DNA of 64,000 nt. It comes from Massilia rhizosphaerae. Its GTDB lineage: Bacteria; Pseudomonadota; Gammaproteobacteria; Burkholderiales; Burkholderiaceae_D. Below are positions 7,992-16,485 of the stretch, one piece after another. Under the pieces are notes generated by a model. It searched no databases, was not told where the DNA came from, and saw only the letters and a program-made list of their open reading frames with translations. Location of the stretch: assembly GCF_016093545.1 (NCBI RefSeq), contig NZ_JADKYX010000030.1:1-64000 (forward strand). Direction: 5' to 3'. The position numbers were made by a program, and so were the translations under genes. How positions within the stretch are numbered: the stretch's first letter is position 1; each line of letters starts with the position of its first letter.

Positions 7992-10829
7992 TCAATAAGT
8001 TCCGAACCACGCCACGCCGAGCGATTTCTCACCCGGCGTCACGGCAAAGTTCGAATGGGTATCTGTGCGCTGGGCCTGCCACAGCCAGCCGCCCACCGCC
8101 ATGCCGAGCACGCCGCCAGCGACGACATCCGAGACCCAATGCTGCCGACCCGCCGTACGTCCCAGCGAACCCGCCGCGGCAAGCCCATACAGCCAAGGCG
8201 CATCGTACTCCTGCGCAAACGGCGTGACGGCCGCAAATGCCACGGTAGCGTGGTTGGAAGGGAACGATGCGTTCGACCGGTCCGTCGCCCTGCTCCACTG
8301 CCCCAGCTCCGCGTTCGGGCGGGCCCGTCCGACGACATGCTTGGTGGCTATTGACAACGCCGCGGCGCCGGCGACCGATTCCAGCGAGATGATACCAATG
8401 TTTTGCATGCGCGCATCGCCAAATGCCACTGCGCCAGCAGCTGCACCAGTCAGCAAGACGGGCAGCGCCTTGCCCACATTGCTCCAAGCGCGCGCGACGC
8501 TCGATCCCTGGTGCTTCTTCATGAAGCGGTCGACCGGTTTGTCGAGCAAGGCACCGGCCAGGATCGCGCCGCCGCCGATGACAGCGCCGTTAGCCCACTG
8601 CGGGAATGTCGGCGTCGTTTTAACGGACTGTTCCACGCGCATGCGGAACAGCGGCCATGGATTCGGCATGACATCGACTGGAGGGTTCACGGCGGGCAGG
8701 TTCTGTTCGTCACGCCGCTCGGCGAAGTTGCCGAGGCCGTCGAACGTATTCAGATCCCGACGCGGCTGTTCGACCATTTCGTACAGGTCGCCCGGGCTTG
8801 CAACCATCTGGCCGACGTCGCGGGTCCACGGCGATAGGCCGATACCGGCCGTCGCCTGCGTGTCGGACAGCAGCATAATGTTCAGAGGCACCGACAGAAA
8901 GATGCCCTTGTCGTTGTATGGATTCGATGGCGTGCCAGGATTCGTGATGTCCTTGCCGCTCGTCTTCGTGTACCAGGCGCCGATCTCGACACCGGATAGG
9001 AAGCGTCGCTTGAATTCCATGCGCACGCCATTATCCTTTGCCAGAAAGTGGCCGACACGGGCCGTCGCGGTGATGTCGTATGGAAGCTTGTAGTGCAGGG
9101 CCGCGAAACTGGTGACGGTATTGTAGTCTCGCTTGTCGAACCAACCCTTAACGCCACGCTGCTGCAACGCGTCAACCGTCACGTCGGCTGCCCAGCGGCT
9201 GTCCTTCGGCAAGTACAGCATCTGGCCGCCGACACCGCGGTACATTTCCTCGTACAGACCGCCGGACACGCGCGCATAGACTCGCTCGGCCGGCATCATG
9301 TACTGGTTGAGCATAAAACGGTTCAGCTTGAAGCGGTGGCCGCGCTTGTAGTCGGCGATATCCGTGCGCACATGCTGGAGCAGGCTGTTGGACGGCTGGG
9401 TGACGCCAGACACGTTTTCCAATGCGGTCAGCTTGAGGTCGCTGTTCAGGTACAAGCCTGGGGCAACGCGCCGGTCGTAGTTGACCGCGGCCCACAACTC
9501 GTAGCGCAGTGCGCCGCTAGGGTCATTGAAGAAGAACGACGTCTTGGGCACAACCTTGAAGCGGTTCGCTTCACGATCTTCCGATGCGAGCTGGACCGTG
9601 TTGCCGTCGCGACCGACCTGAACCTGCAGATCAGCGCCTTCGTCCCTGACCTCGGCCAACAGGCTGTCCTGATCCTCTCCGACTTGATCGTCCGGGCGGG
9701 CATAGCGCACGATCACCGTCTGCAGGAAGCTGTCGCGATCCGCCAGTCCTGTCAGGTAGTCGGTCAAGCGCTGCAGATCGACGAACTCATAAGTGACGAC
9801 CGGCTGCTCCAATTTGGTATACGTGATCCGAATGACGCGTGTACCCAGTGGCGCAAACGCGAGCGCGGTGCGCGCGGCGCGGCCCACAGCACGCCCCGTG
9901 TTCGAGATGCGACTGTTAGTCAACGACAGCTTGAGCGTGTTGTCTTCAAACGTCACGCGAACATTCTTGAAATCCTGCTGGATCAGGGCCTGGACCAGTG
10001 CGGCGCCGTGATTGGGCTGCTGCTGCCACTCATGCGCGCTGACGCGCGGCGGCGCCTTCTTGGAATCGAACGGCGCCGGCTCGTAGAATTTGGGAACGAA
10101 TTCGCGCTCGGAAAACGGGATGCTGAGGTAAGCATTAGCACTGAAGTGGTCACGATGGCGCGCCACCTGCGCACCCAGCCATCCCCAACGGTATTCGATC
10201 GCTGCTGCGACTCCATTCCTGCGCGTCCCAGCCGATGTGTATGCCGCACGAAAATCCTTCTGGTAATCGTTAGCATCGTATTCGGCGACGAGCGCAACCC
10301 CAGGTACCGACAACGGCACCCAGCGCACGCCGGCGAAGGCACCCGCCGGACGCTTGTTTCCGTAACCGATACTGGCCTCGATGTTGTGGGTACTACCGAA
10401 AGACTTCGACGCTACGACGTATTGGCCTTTGAACAATTCAGTACCGAAAAGGTCCGTCGCACCAACAGCCACGGATGGTCCCCATCCCGATTCGTTTAGC
10501 AAGCGCAGTTTTCCGTCCACGACCTTGTCCTTGTACCGGCCGTATTGACTGCCGTATTCGCCTTTGACGTTGGAAAAACCAGGGATTCCGGTAATGGAAA
10601 CGTAACGACCGGTCAGTTGCAGAAAAGGCACAACGGTGGCACTCGTCCAGAGACTTCCATATGGACTGTCGTAACTGTAGCCGGTTGAAATCGTGCCGTC
10701 GGGCTCGACCCATGCGCTCGGCATGTTGATGTAACCGGACTGACCTTGCACTGCGGGGGTTGCTGCAAAAGTGCTGGCCATGCTCAAGGCCACGCATCCG
10801 AAACAACCTAACTTAAGAGATGTTTTCAA
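7992..10829 (-). CDS. YjbH-type exopolysaccharide outer-membrane protein fused to a PAP2 phosphatase domain
   Basis: The 945-residue product begins with a likely signal peptide (about 1-22, ending STFA) and GQSGYINMPSAWVEPDGT, the start typical of YjbH-domain proteins, whose family is tied to exopolysaccharide secretion. Aromatic, alternating beta-rich sequence runs to about residue 690. The C-terminal quarter is a PAP2 domain: KHVVGRARP (the KX6RP motif), SFPSNHA, and GRTAGRQHWVSD (RX5HX3D), set among Gly/Ala-rich hydrophobic helices, so all three PAP2 catalytic motifs are intact. The frame can only start with TTG at 10829, and no good ribosome site is visible, so the start is uncertain. It lies between a glycosyltransferase gene and rfbB. 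A lipid-phosphate or pyrophosphate phosphatase role in this secretion locus is inferred. Confidence 0.85.
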   Translation of the reverse strand: MKTSLKLGCFGCVALSMASTFAATPAVQGQSGYINMPSAWVEPDGTISTGYSYDSPYGSLWTSATVVPFLQLTGRYVSITGIPGFSNVKGEYGSQYGRYKDKVVDGKLRLLNESGWGPSVAVGATDLFGTELFKGQYVVASKSFGSTHNIEASIGYGNKRPAGAFAGVRWVPLSVPGVALVAEYDANDYQKDFRAAYTSAGTRRNGVAAAIEYRWGWLGAQVARHRDHFSANAYLSIPFSEREFVPKFYEPAPFDSKKAPPRVSAHEWQQQPNHGAALVQALIQQDFKNVRVTFEDNTLKLSLTNSRISNTGRAVGRAARTALAFAPLGTRVIRITYTKLEQPVVTYEFVDLQRLTDYLTGLADRDSFLQTVIVRYARPDDQVGEDQDSLLAEVRDEGADLQVQVGRDGNTVQLASEDREANRFKVVPKTSFFFNDPSGALRYELWAAVNYDRRVAPGLYLNSDLKLTALENVSGVTQPSNSLLQHVRTDIADYKRGHRFKLNRFMLNQYMMPAERVYARVSGGLYEEMYRGVGGQMLYLPKDSRWAADVTVDALQQRGVKGWFDKRDYNTVTSFAALHYKLPYDITATARVGHFLAKDNGVRMEFKRRFLSGVEIGAWYTKTSGKDITNPGTPSNPYNDKGIFLSVPLNIMLLSDTQATAGIGLSPWTRDVGQMVASPGDLYEMVEQPRRDLNTFDGLGNFAERRDEQNLPAVNPPVDVMPNPWPLFRMRVEQSVKTTPTFPQWANGAVIGGGAILAGALLDKPVDRFMKKHQGSSVARAWSNVGKALPVLLTGAAAGAVAFGDARMQNIGIISLESVAGAAALSIATKHVVGRARPNAELGQWSRATDRSNASFPSNHATVAFAAVTPFAQEYDAPWLYGLAAAGSLGRTAGRQHWVSDVVAGGVLGMAVGGWLWQAQRTDTHSNFAVTPGEKSLGVAWFGTY

Positions 10830-11026
10830 TGATGTAAGTACGACCGCACAACCCGGGACAGACGCTACGAAAAACTAGTCCGGCACGAGTTGAAAAGGCT
10901 GGTCTATAGAATTTGTTCAAGATATTGACGGCCCTGAGGTCAACATCGGACTAGGCTTTTCATCCAACCATGCCGTGTTAGTTCAGGTTTGCGTCAACGA
11001 ATCTGGCAACGCACAAGAATACGATG

Positions 11027-11857
11027 TTAAAGACCATCTTGGATTCGTAATGTCGCCAGAACCGCGTGATTCCTGCGTTGGCGTTCACGGTCAAAGACCC
11101 AGCCCCATTTATTGAAATATTTAATTGCCGAGCGGATATGATAGAACAACAGACGATAATTCCGATACGAACCTTTGGCATATCCATGAACAACCGATAC
11201 CTGCGGAAAATAGATCGCGCTTCCGATATCCGCGAGCCTTCGGACCAGATCGACATCCTCCATATACATGAAGAAGCGCTCGTCGAATCCGCCGACTTCC
11301 AGCAAAGCGGCCGAACGTACCAGCAAAAAGCAACCGGAAAGCGTGGGCACCTCCGATCTGCGTTCCTGCGGCAAGTCGTGCAATTCGTAGCGCTTATCGA
11401 GTTTCGCTCGGATGAAATGGAACGGTACGAACCTCCTTACCAACAGGTCTACCGGGGTAGGCAACAGCTTGCACAAGCGTTGCAGTGACCCGTCCGGATA
11501 CGCCACCCGCGGCATGGCGACCGCAAGATTCGATGTCCTGTCGAACTCTTCCATTAGGCTGGTCAGTGTCGCTGGAACGAAGCCAATGTCCGGATTTAGA
11601 ATCAGATGAACATCCGACGAAGGACAACCCAGCTTAATGGCAACATTGTGCGCAGCGCCGAAACCGATATTGGCCCCGTTGTAAATATATTCAACCCGAT
11701 GATCATTGAAGAACTCGCTCTTCAATGGCTCGGGAGAGTTATCAACCACGTATAGCTTCACCTCAGCCGGAACCGCCAGAAAGGCGCGCATCGCGATCTC
11801 GAACTGGTCGTTCCTTGATTTATAGAGAACTAAAGATGCAGTTACCTTCATGATCAT
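11027..11857 (-). CDS. Family 2 glycosyltransferase, rhamnosyltransferase-like
   Basis: The 276-residue GT-A protein shows the WbbL/rhamnosyltransferase layout: VVDNSPEP near residue 37, NIGFGAAHN, LILNPDI (the metal-binding Asp region), SGCFLLVRSAALLEVGGFDE and FFMYMEDVDLVRR. It probably adds a sugar, perhaps L-rhamnose given rfbBDAC in the same transcript, to the lipid-linked repeat unit at the inner face of the membrane. Two Met codons (11857, 11851) compete; both follow an A-rich AAAAAG. It lies 27 bp after the GT4-like gene. The 197 bp downstream to the YjbH-PAP2 gene hold no clear element. Confidence 0.88.
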   Translation of the reverse strand: MIMKVTASLVLYKSRNDQFEIAMRAFLAVPAEVKLYVVDNSPEPLKSEFFNDHRVEYIYNGANIGFGAAHNVAIKLGCPSSDVHLILNPDIGFVPATLTSLMEEFDRTSNLAVAMPRVAYPDGSLQRLCKLLPTPVDLLVRRFVPFHFIRAKLDKRYELHDLPQERRSEVPTLSGCFLLVRSAALLEVGGFDERFFMYMEDVDLVRRLADIGSAIYFPQVSVVHGYAKGSYRNYRLLFYHIRSAIKYFNKWGWVFDRERQRRNHAVLATLRIQDGL

Positions 11858-11884
11858 GATCTTTTTAAAAACAAACCGAAGCGC

Positions 11885-12880
11885 CTACCGGCTCGCTCCA
11901 AATACCGTACGTTCAATATTCCGTTGCGCATCAACAACGGCTAGAGGCACTTCGAAGTTCACCTGTTCGAGAATCTGCCCTTTCTGCATCGCCGCGAGCA
12001 GGGACACAATCTCGTCGATCGTCTTCCTGAAATGAGCCGCCCCGTCAAAAAATTCACGAAAAACTCGTGATTCGAGAAGAAAACACGGCACTCCTGCCGT
12101 GAGCGCCGCAGCAAGCGGTCGCCCGAAGCCTTCATTCGTGGCGACCGAAACCACCACATCGACAGAGTCGAGAAAACCTTCAAGTGTTGACTGATCGCTT
12201 TCCACCAGCTCTTGCCGAATTGTGCCAAACTCTGTACCCAAGCCGGCCAAATACGAAGTCTTGTGACCGTAGATCCTGAATTCGAACAAGTCGCCGTGAC
12301 CAGCCTTCAGGGTCGCCGCGAACAATCCTTCGTAATTTTTCTTGGGCGAGTCTGTACCAACCAGGCCGATTCTAAGTCTTGGCAAATATACATCGCGCTT
12401 GGAATGGCGCTTCCCTAACATCGCCGGAAAAATGTTGGGCGCAAAGAACTGGCGTTCGTCGGAAACACCCAGATCGATTAGAAAATCCTTGGCATCCGAC
12501 CGGTTGATATGCCCAACCAAACAACGCGACGTGCTAAGCGAAAGCCTTAACAGAAACTTCTTGAGTTTACCCAAGTTACCAAAAAAAGGATATGGATCGT
12601 GCAAAACGATGAACTGCGTCGATATAAACGGCAAGGGATGGGGCGTTGGAGTGTAAAGCAAGTCGTCGCCCCTTACACATCCTTGTACAACCTCAATGAC
12701 AAATCGGATAAAGTTGCATTCCACAACACACAGATCGGGAAACTGCGTCCGCAGATTCGAGGCCACATGCGGCCGCACCAGAACCTTCAAAATGGCATTC
12801 TGATTATTTTTTATATAATCCAGTGCATAATAATATAATCCGTTGGTGTTTTTCAGATTATAAAAATTGACGATAACCAT
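11885..12880 (-). CDS. Glycosyltransferase, GT4-like
   Basis: I start at MVIVNFYNLKNTNGLYYYAL (12880) because GGAGAG lies 6 bases upstream and this Met sits just beyond the previous stop; a longer frame to 13012 would overlap that gene by 130 bases. The 331-residue protein has a GT-B look: a C-terminal Rossmann half opening with LRIGLVGTDSPKKNYEGL, the acceptor/donor helix SVATNEGFGRPLAAALTAGVPCFL (matching the E-x7-E region of GT4 enzymes in position), and an N-terminal half with HDPYPFFGN. Substrate unknown. The gene is AT-richer than the window average. Confidence 0.8.
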   Translation of the reverse strand: MVIVNFYNLKNTNGLYYYALDYIKNNQNAILKVLVRPHVASNLRTQFPDLCVVECNFIRFVIEVVQGCVRGDDLLYTPTPHPLPFISTQFIVLHDPYPFFGNLGKLKKFLLRLSLSTSRCLVGHINRSDAKDFLIDLGVSDERQFFAPNIFPAMLGKRHSKRDVYLPRLRIGLVGTDSPKKNYEGLFAATLKAGHGDLFEFRIYGHKTSYLAGLGTEFGTIRQELVESDQSTLEGFLDSVDVVVSVATNEGFGRPLAAALTAGVPCFLLESRVFREFFDGAAHFRKTIDEIVSLLAAMQKGQILEQVNFEVPLAVVDAQRNIERTVFGASR

Positions 12881-12882
12881 TA

Positions 12883-14118
12883 TTACTCTCCGACATTCAT
12901 CCAAAACGTTGCACAAAAATTGAAAATCATGTGAAGAACAATAAACAAGAACATCGCATACACGTACAGAAAGAAAGCGCCGTACCAGCCCGGAATAAGC
13001 AGTACCAGCCATGCATACCAGACCATATCCCGCGATTCTTCAGTAGGTTTCAGCATTTTCCCCATCAGCGCGAGGAGAGCCGACACGACAAGCGCATAAA
13101 GAAAGTTTAGCGAAGCATATTGCGGCACAATGAAAAACCATCCAATTATCGTAGGATTCGCATTCCAATTGACTTCCGACGCAGGATCAAGTTGCTGCGC
13201 AAACGCAACGCCAGCACTAAGATGATATGGATCACCGAAAAGCCTGTCGATTGCGAGTCCGTGTATCCCTTCCAACCAGAATGGATACATCAAACCTTGT
13301 GAATAATTTTCACCTAACGCAGAAGCGAGCTGATATACGCCTATCGAACTCGATATCAATTGCAGTCTATCAAAAACCTGCTGAAGAGCAATACCCATCG
13401 CCTGCAGCACATCGATCGACTCGTACACTCCGAGAAATTCGGAGAAACCGGCATTTTGCTTATATGCGTAATACCTGACGAACAATTTTAAAAAATATAT
13501 CAACGGATAGCCGACCAAAAACAACAGGCCGCCCCATAACACATGTTTTGCCTTGATGGCACGGGCCCGGATCAAGCGTGAGGACTCGAAGAAGATCATG
13601 GTCAGCAGAACACCGCTCCATCCACGTATCAGGCTGGACATCAGCCAGATTACGCAGTTAAGCTTGAAATAACGGGACTGCCTATAGAACCCGTAGTAAA
13701 TGAAAAACAATACATCGACCGGTACGAAAACCCAAAGCATGGACAGAAGCGACTGGTCACGACTGGTAGATCCGGCGACAAAGCTGCCCGTCACGAGAAC
13801 ATAAAGCAAGAACATAGCCTGCAAAAAAGCCAAGGTCCAACTGATCCGCTTGTCCATCAAGACCGGATCGGAAATCTGAATCTTGTAAACGCGAACTTTG
13901 TCTACCAGGTTGAACCAGAAAGTCTGCGCGACGATATAGAAGCCTGCCAACAGCAGAAAAATCCGGAAAACCGGTGTTGCCTCATTAATCGGGACGAGCT
14001 GTGTTTCACCGAAAAGCGTCTTCTGAGTTATGATCAGAATGGTATAAATCAGATTTAAAAGCAGATAGAAAATCAACCACAGGTATCTCGGCCGTGCGCC
14101 AAAGTATCGATAAAACAT
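12883..14118 (-). CDS. wzy: Oligosaccharide repeat-unit polymerase (Wzy-like)
   Basis: A 411-residue polytopic protein with about ten to twelve predicted membrane segments and a larger hydrophilic loop at about 235-320, the usual build of Wzy polymerases, which join lipid-linked repeat units on the periplasmic face. SSLIRGWSGVLLTMIFFE resembles the RG-containing segment of repeat-unit polymerases. Wzy proteins are poorly conserved, so the call leans on topology and on being next to wzx, wzz and wza in one operon. The stop is three bases before the next gene's ATG. Base composition is lower in GC than the flanks. Confidence 0.75.
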   Translation of the reverse strand: MFYRYFGARPRYLWLIFYLLLNLIYTILIITQKTLFGETQLVPINEATPVFRIFLLLAGFYIVAQTFWFNLVDKVRVYKIQISDPVLMDKRISWTLAFLQAMFLLYVLVTGSFVAGSTSRDQSLLSMLWVFVPVDVLFFIYYGFYRQSRYFKLNCVIWLMSSLIRGWSGVLLTMIFFESSRLIRARAIKAKHVLWGGLLFLVGYPLIYFLKLFVRYYAYKQNAGFSEFLGVYESIDVLQAMGIALQQVFDRLQLISSSIGVYQLASALGENYSQGLMYPFWLEGIHGLAIDRLFGDPYHLSAGVAFAQQLDPASEVNWNANPTIIGWFFIVPQYASLNFLYALVVSALLALMGKMLKPTEESRDMVWYAWLVLLIPGWYGAFFLYVYAMFLFIVLHMIFNFCATFWMNVGE

Positions 14119-14140
14119 CTGTTTCCGGATCCTGTGGCAA

Positions 14141-14893
14141 TCAAAACGGATGCTTGACCAGCAACGTGTTCGCGGTCCGCAACAATTCTGCTTTGCAATG
14201 GTTGAGCAAGTACGGCAGACAAAAAAGAACTACCTTGGGGTCGACAAATGCCAGCAATGGTACCGATCCTAGATAAATCGGCAATGCGATGGTTTTCATT
14301 GTTTCCTCAGAAACATTCACCACTGTTTTTGCCCCGAGATAATGAATCAGCTTGACGATCAGATGCGGCAACGCGCCCAGGACGTAAAAGGTCGCCGCGG
14401 GCGAGAGAATTATCACGCGCATCCAAATCTTGAGAGTATTCAGCGCAATGAAACTGGCGATGCGCCAACGAGGCTTTGTCAAGGCGTTGTGCACAATGAA
14501 GACGGCAAACAAAATCAGGAGGCAAAACATGACCGGCGTAAAAGATTCAGGACACAATGAATATGTCAGACATCCCATGCCAGCTATCGGGATCACACGC
14601 AACGTAAAAAACGTAATCGGATTGAATCCGGCAAACTGCGAGCGCTCGGTCATCCCGACTTCTTCCTTCTTCGCCAGAAGATCGTTCTGGATATAACCGA
14701 TCTCATAGACCGAATAAAGGAGCAGAAAGCCGAGAACGACCATTGATACCGAGATCTGTTCAAGCCAAGCGACGATCAGGAATGGTACGATTTCCATCAA
14801 TGCGAAACCAATCAGCCTTGGTATCTGCAATTGCGGTGCATAACGGTAGACGAATACGGAACCCGGGACTAAGGCGAAAAAAAATTCTTTCAT
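14141..14893 (-). CDS. Polytopic membrane protein, possibly UbiA-superfamily related
   Basis: The 250-residue product has seven to nine hydrophobic segments. The only charged cluster is YEIGYIQNDLLAKKEEVG near residue 62, a loop with ND followed by Lys/Glu that resembles in placement the first polar motif of UbiA prenyltransferases (NDxxD); the second Asp-rich motif is not visible, so the relation is weak. Its ATG overlaps the stop of the HAD phosphatase gene by four bases, so the two are translationally coupled. UbiA-type enzymes paired with an HAD or PAP2 phosphatase make polyprenyl-phosphoryl-pentoses in other bacteria; that reading is a hypothesis here. Confidence 0.5.
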   Translation of the reverse strand: MKEFFFALVPGSVFVYRYAPQLQIPRLIGFALMEIVPFLIVAWLEQISVSMVVLGFLLLYSVYEIGYIQNDLLAKKEEVGMTERSQFAGFNPITFFTLRVIPIAGMGCLTYSLCPESFTPVMFCLLILFAVFIVHNALTKPRWRIASFIALNTLKIWMRVIILSPAATFYVLGALPHLIVKLIHYLGAKTVVNVSEETMKTIALPIYLGSVPLLAFVDPKVVLFCLPYLLNHCKAELLRTANTLLVKHPF

Positions 14894-15456
14894 GTCGTCA
14901 CCCTAGTGACAGCCTTATGTTCGACCAAAAAATTCTTTGACGGCTTCCAAAAATCTAGATGACTATCCGAATAGATCGTCCGAATGCTCAGCGCCTGCTG
15001 TTCCATTGCACGATAAACTTTGTGCTTCTTGGCAAGGAGGTCGTGTGTCAGAACACCGAAAATGCTCTTGGACGCGTAGACGTCAACGCCCAGCGCTCTC
15101 GCTAATGGGCGGGCTACGCGTTCCGGTGTGGCCGACACCAATACAACAACATAGTTATAACGCTTGTAGCGATCGATGCGACGCTTCAGGCCCTCATGCA
15201 CATTGTCCGAGTCGTTCAGAATCTGCAATGTCAGGGAGCGCAACTTACGTTCCGGAATGAAGGCGGTGATAAGATATTCGATTCGGCGCTTGAGGAAAGG
15301 AACGACACACAAGGCGTGTAGACACGACGTGGTCCAGGCAAGCACGCGACGATGGAAGTGTTCGGCACACCACAGTTCGATGATCAATTCATGTAGATTG
15401 CGATGAATCAACGTCTTGTCGATGTCAAAAACAATTATTTCTTTTTCCTGATTCAT
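14890..15456 (-). CDS. HAD-superfamily phosphatase (SerB-like, HAD-IB)
   Basis: The 188-residue protein carries HAD motif I as IIVFDIDKTLIHRN (nucleophile Asp and second Asp), motif II as VVLVSATPERVARPLA (Ser), and a C-terminal KKHKVYRAMEQ...TIYSDSHLDF that supplies the Lys and acidic motif IV. A helical cap lies at about 20-90. It overlaps its neighbours on both sides by four bases (glycosyltransferase upstream, membrane protein downstream), indicating tight coupling. The substrate is unknown; a lipid-linked or sugar phosphate made by the adjacent membrane protein is the contextual guess. Confidence 0.82.
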   Translation of the reverse strand: MNQEKEIIVFDIDKTLIHRNLHELIIELWCAEHFHRRVLAWTTSCLHALCVVPFLKRRIEYLITAFIPERKLRSLTLQILNDSDNVHEGLKRRIDRYKRYNYVVVLVSATPERVARPLARALGVDVYASKSIFGVLTHDLLAKKHKVYRAMEQQALSIRTIYSDSHLDFWKPSKNFLVEHKAVTRVTT

Positions 15457-16382
15457 GCTTCGCTCGCGCGGCCAACATCACAGAAATACTGTTCAAGTGA
15501 CTGAACAGGATCTAAATATTCCGACATGCAATGTAGAGAAAGACCAGGCACGGGCGTCAGCAATTTGCGGCCCATTCCCGCGATCAGTCTGTCGAACATC
15601 AAATGGTCTGGCTTGGTCGTGTACAAATGTTCAAAGTCACGCCGAAATACCTCATGCTTCATCATGAACGTACCGCATGTGGACGGGGCAGTCGTCCAGT
15701 GCCGCGATTCGGTCGCGTAGAGTGTCGATTGACCGTAATGTGCCGGATATTTGTACCGGTCCGGATGATCGTATAAGGATACATAGTCGAAATTCAGTCC
15801 CGACGAATACAATTTGAATACCTCATCGACCCAACCGTCAGCGTGCAGGTAATCATTCTCGAGCAGGTAGACGATATCGCAAGGCTCGAGCGGCAGGTCT
15901 CTGACGACCCGCATCATCACCAATGCGGCTTCCACGGCCGAGCGCGCGCTGTGCAGTTGTACTTCGATGTCGCGGTCACATTGTCGCAAATATGTCGCAA
16001 ACGGGTCAATTTCGAGTTGCTCGGCAGTACCGTTATACAGCACAAGAATGCGAACCCGACTCGCGTGATTACTGGCTTCGACAGTTTCGACGAGGCGGCG
16101 AAAGCATTTAACGTAGTCAAAACCATCCGGTCTCGCTTTCGATGGGAATCTGGCGATGTCTTGCGAAATGAATACGTGACGATAAACGATGACAAGATCG
16201 CCGATCTGGGCTGCTTTCGGCCTCGGCTGTGGTGCCGGTGACGGCCGGAGTCGGCGATACAAATTCCAGATCGATCGAACCATGCCGTGCGCTCGGATCT
16301 TCTGCTTGAAGCGCAGTTTTGCCAAAAGTCTCTCGTCGGAACCCGACACGTTATGAGTTTTATGAAAAATTGAATAAGCCAT
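15453..16382 (-). CDS. Putative glycosyltransferase
   Basis: The 309-residue protein is soluble with a basic N-terminus. VRILVLYNGTAEQLE and the acidic CDIVYLLENDYLHADGWVDEVF block near residue 175 resemble the nucleotide-sugar/metal region of GT-A glycosyltransferases; TAPSTCGTFMMKHEVFRRD follows where the acceptor loop is expected. I cannot name a family. The start is uncertain: an internal Met at residue 34 (16283) is an alternative, and neither has a strong ribosome site. The 103 bp between this gene and wzx show no clear signal. Confidence 0.6.
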   Translation of the reverse strand: MAYSIFHKTHNVSGSDERLLAKLRFKQKIRAHGMVRSIWNLYRRLRPSPAPQPRPKAAQIGDLVIVYRHVFISQDIARFPSKARPDGFDYVKCFRRLVETVEASNHASRVRILVLYNGTAEQLEIDPFATYLRQCDRDIEVQLHSARSAVEAALVMMRVVRDLPLEPCDIVYLLENDYLHADGWVDEVFKLYSSGLNFDYVSLYDHPDRYKYPAHYGQSTLYATESRHWTTAPSTCGTFMMKHEVFRRDFEHLYTTKPDHLMFDRLIAGMGRKLLTPVPGLSLHCMSEYLDPVQSLEQYFCDVGRASEA

Positions 16383-16485
16383 ATCAATGCCGGAGTCTTA
16401 TACGGGCGGCAACGCTGCCGCTGCAGCGGATTGCCCGGATTACGAGCCAAACGCCATCAATCGACAAGGATTTGCAGATCGCTGG

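Noticed and set aside
11066-11488. Plus-strand frame opposite the family 2 glycosyltransferase
   Set aside because: The minus-strand frame has all glycosyltransferase motifs; the plus-strand translation has none.
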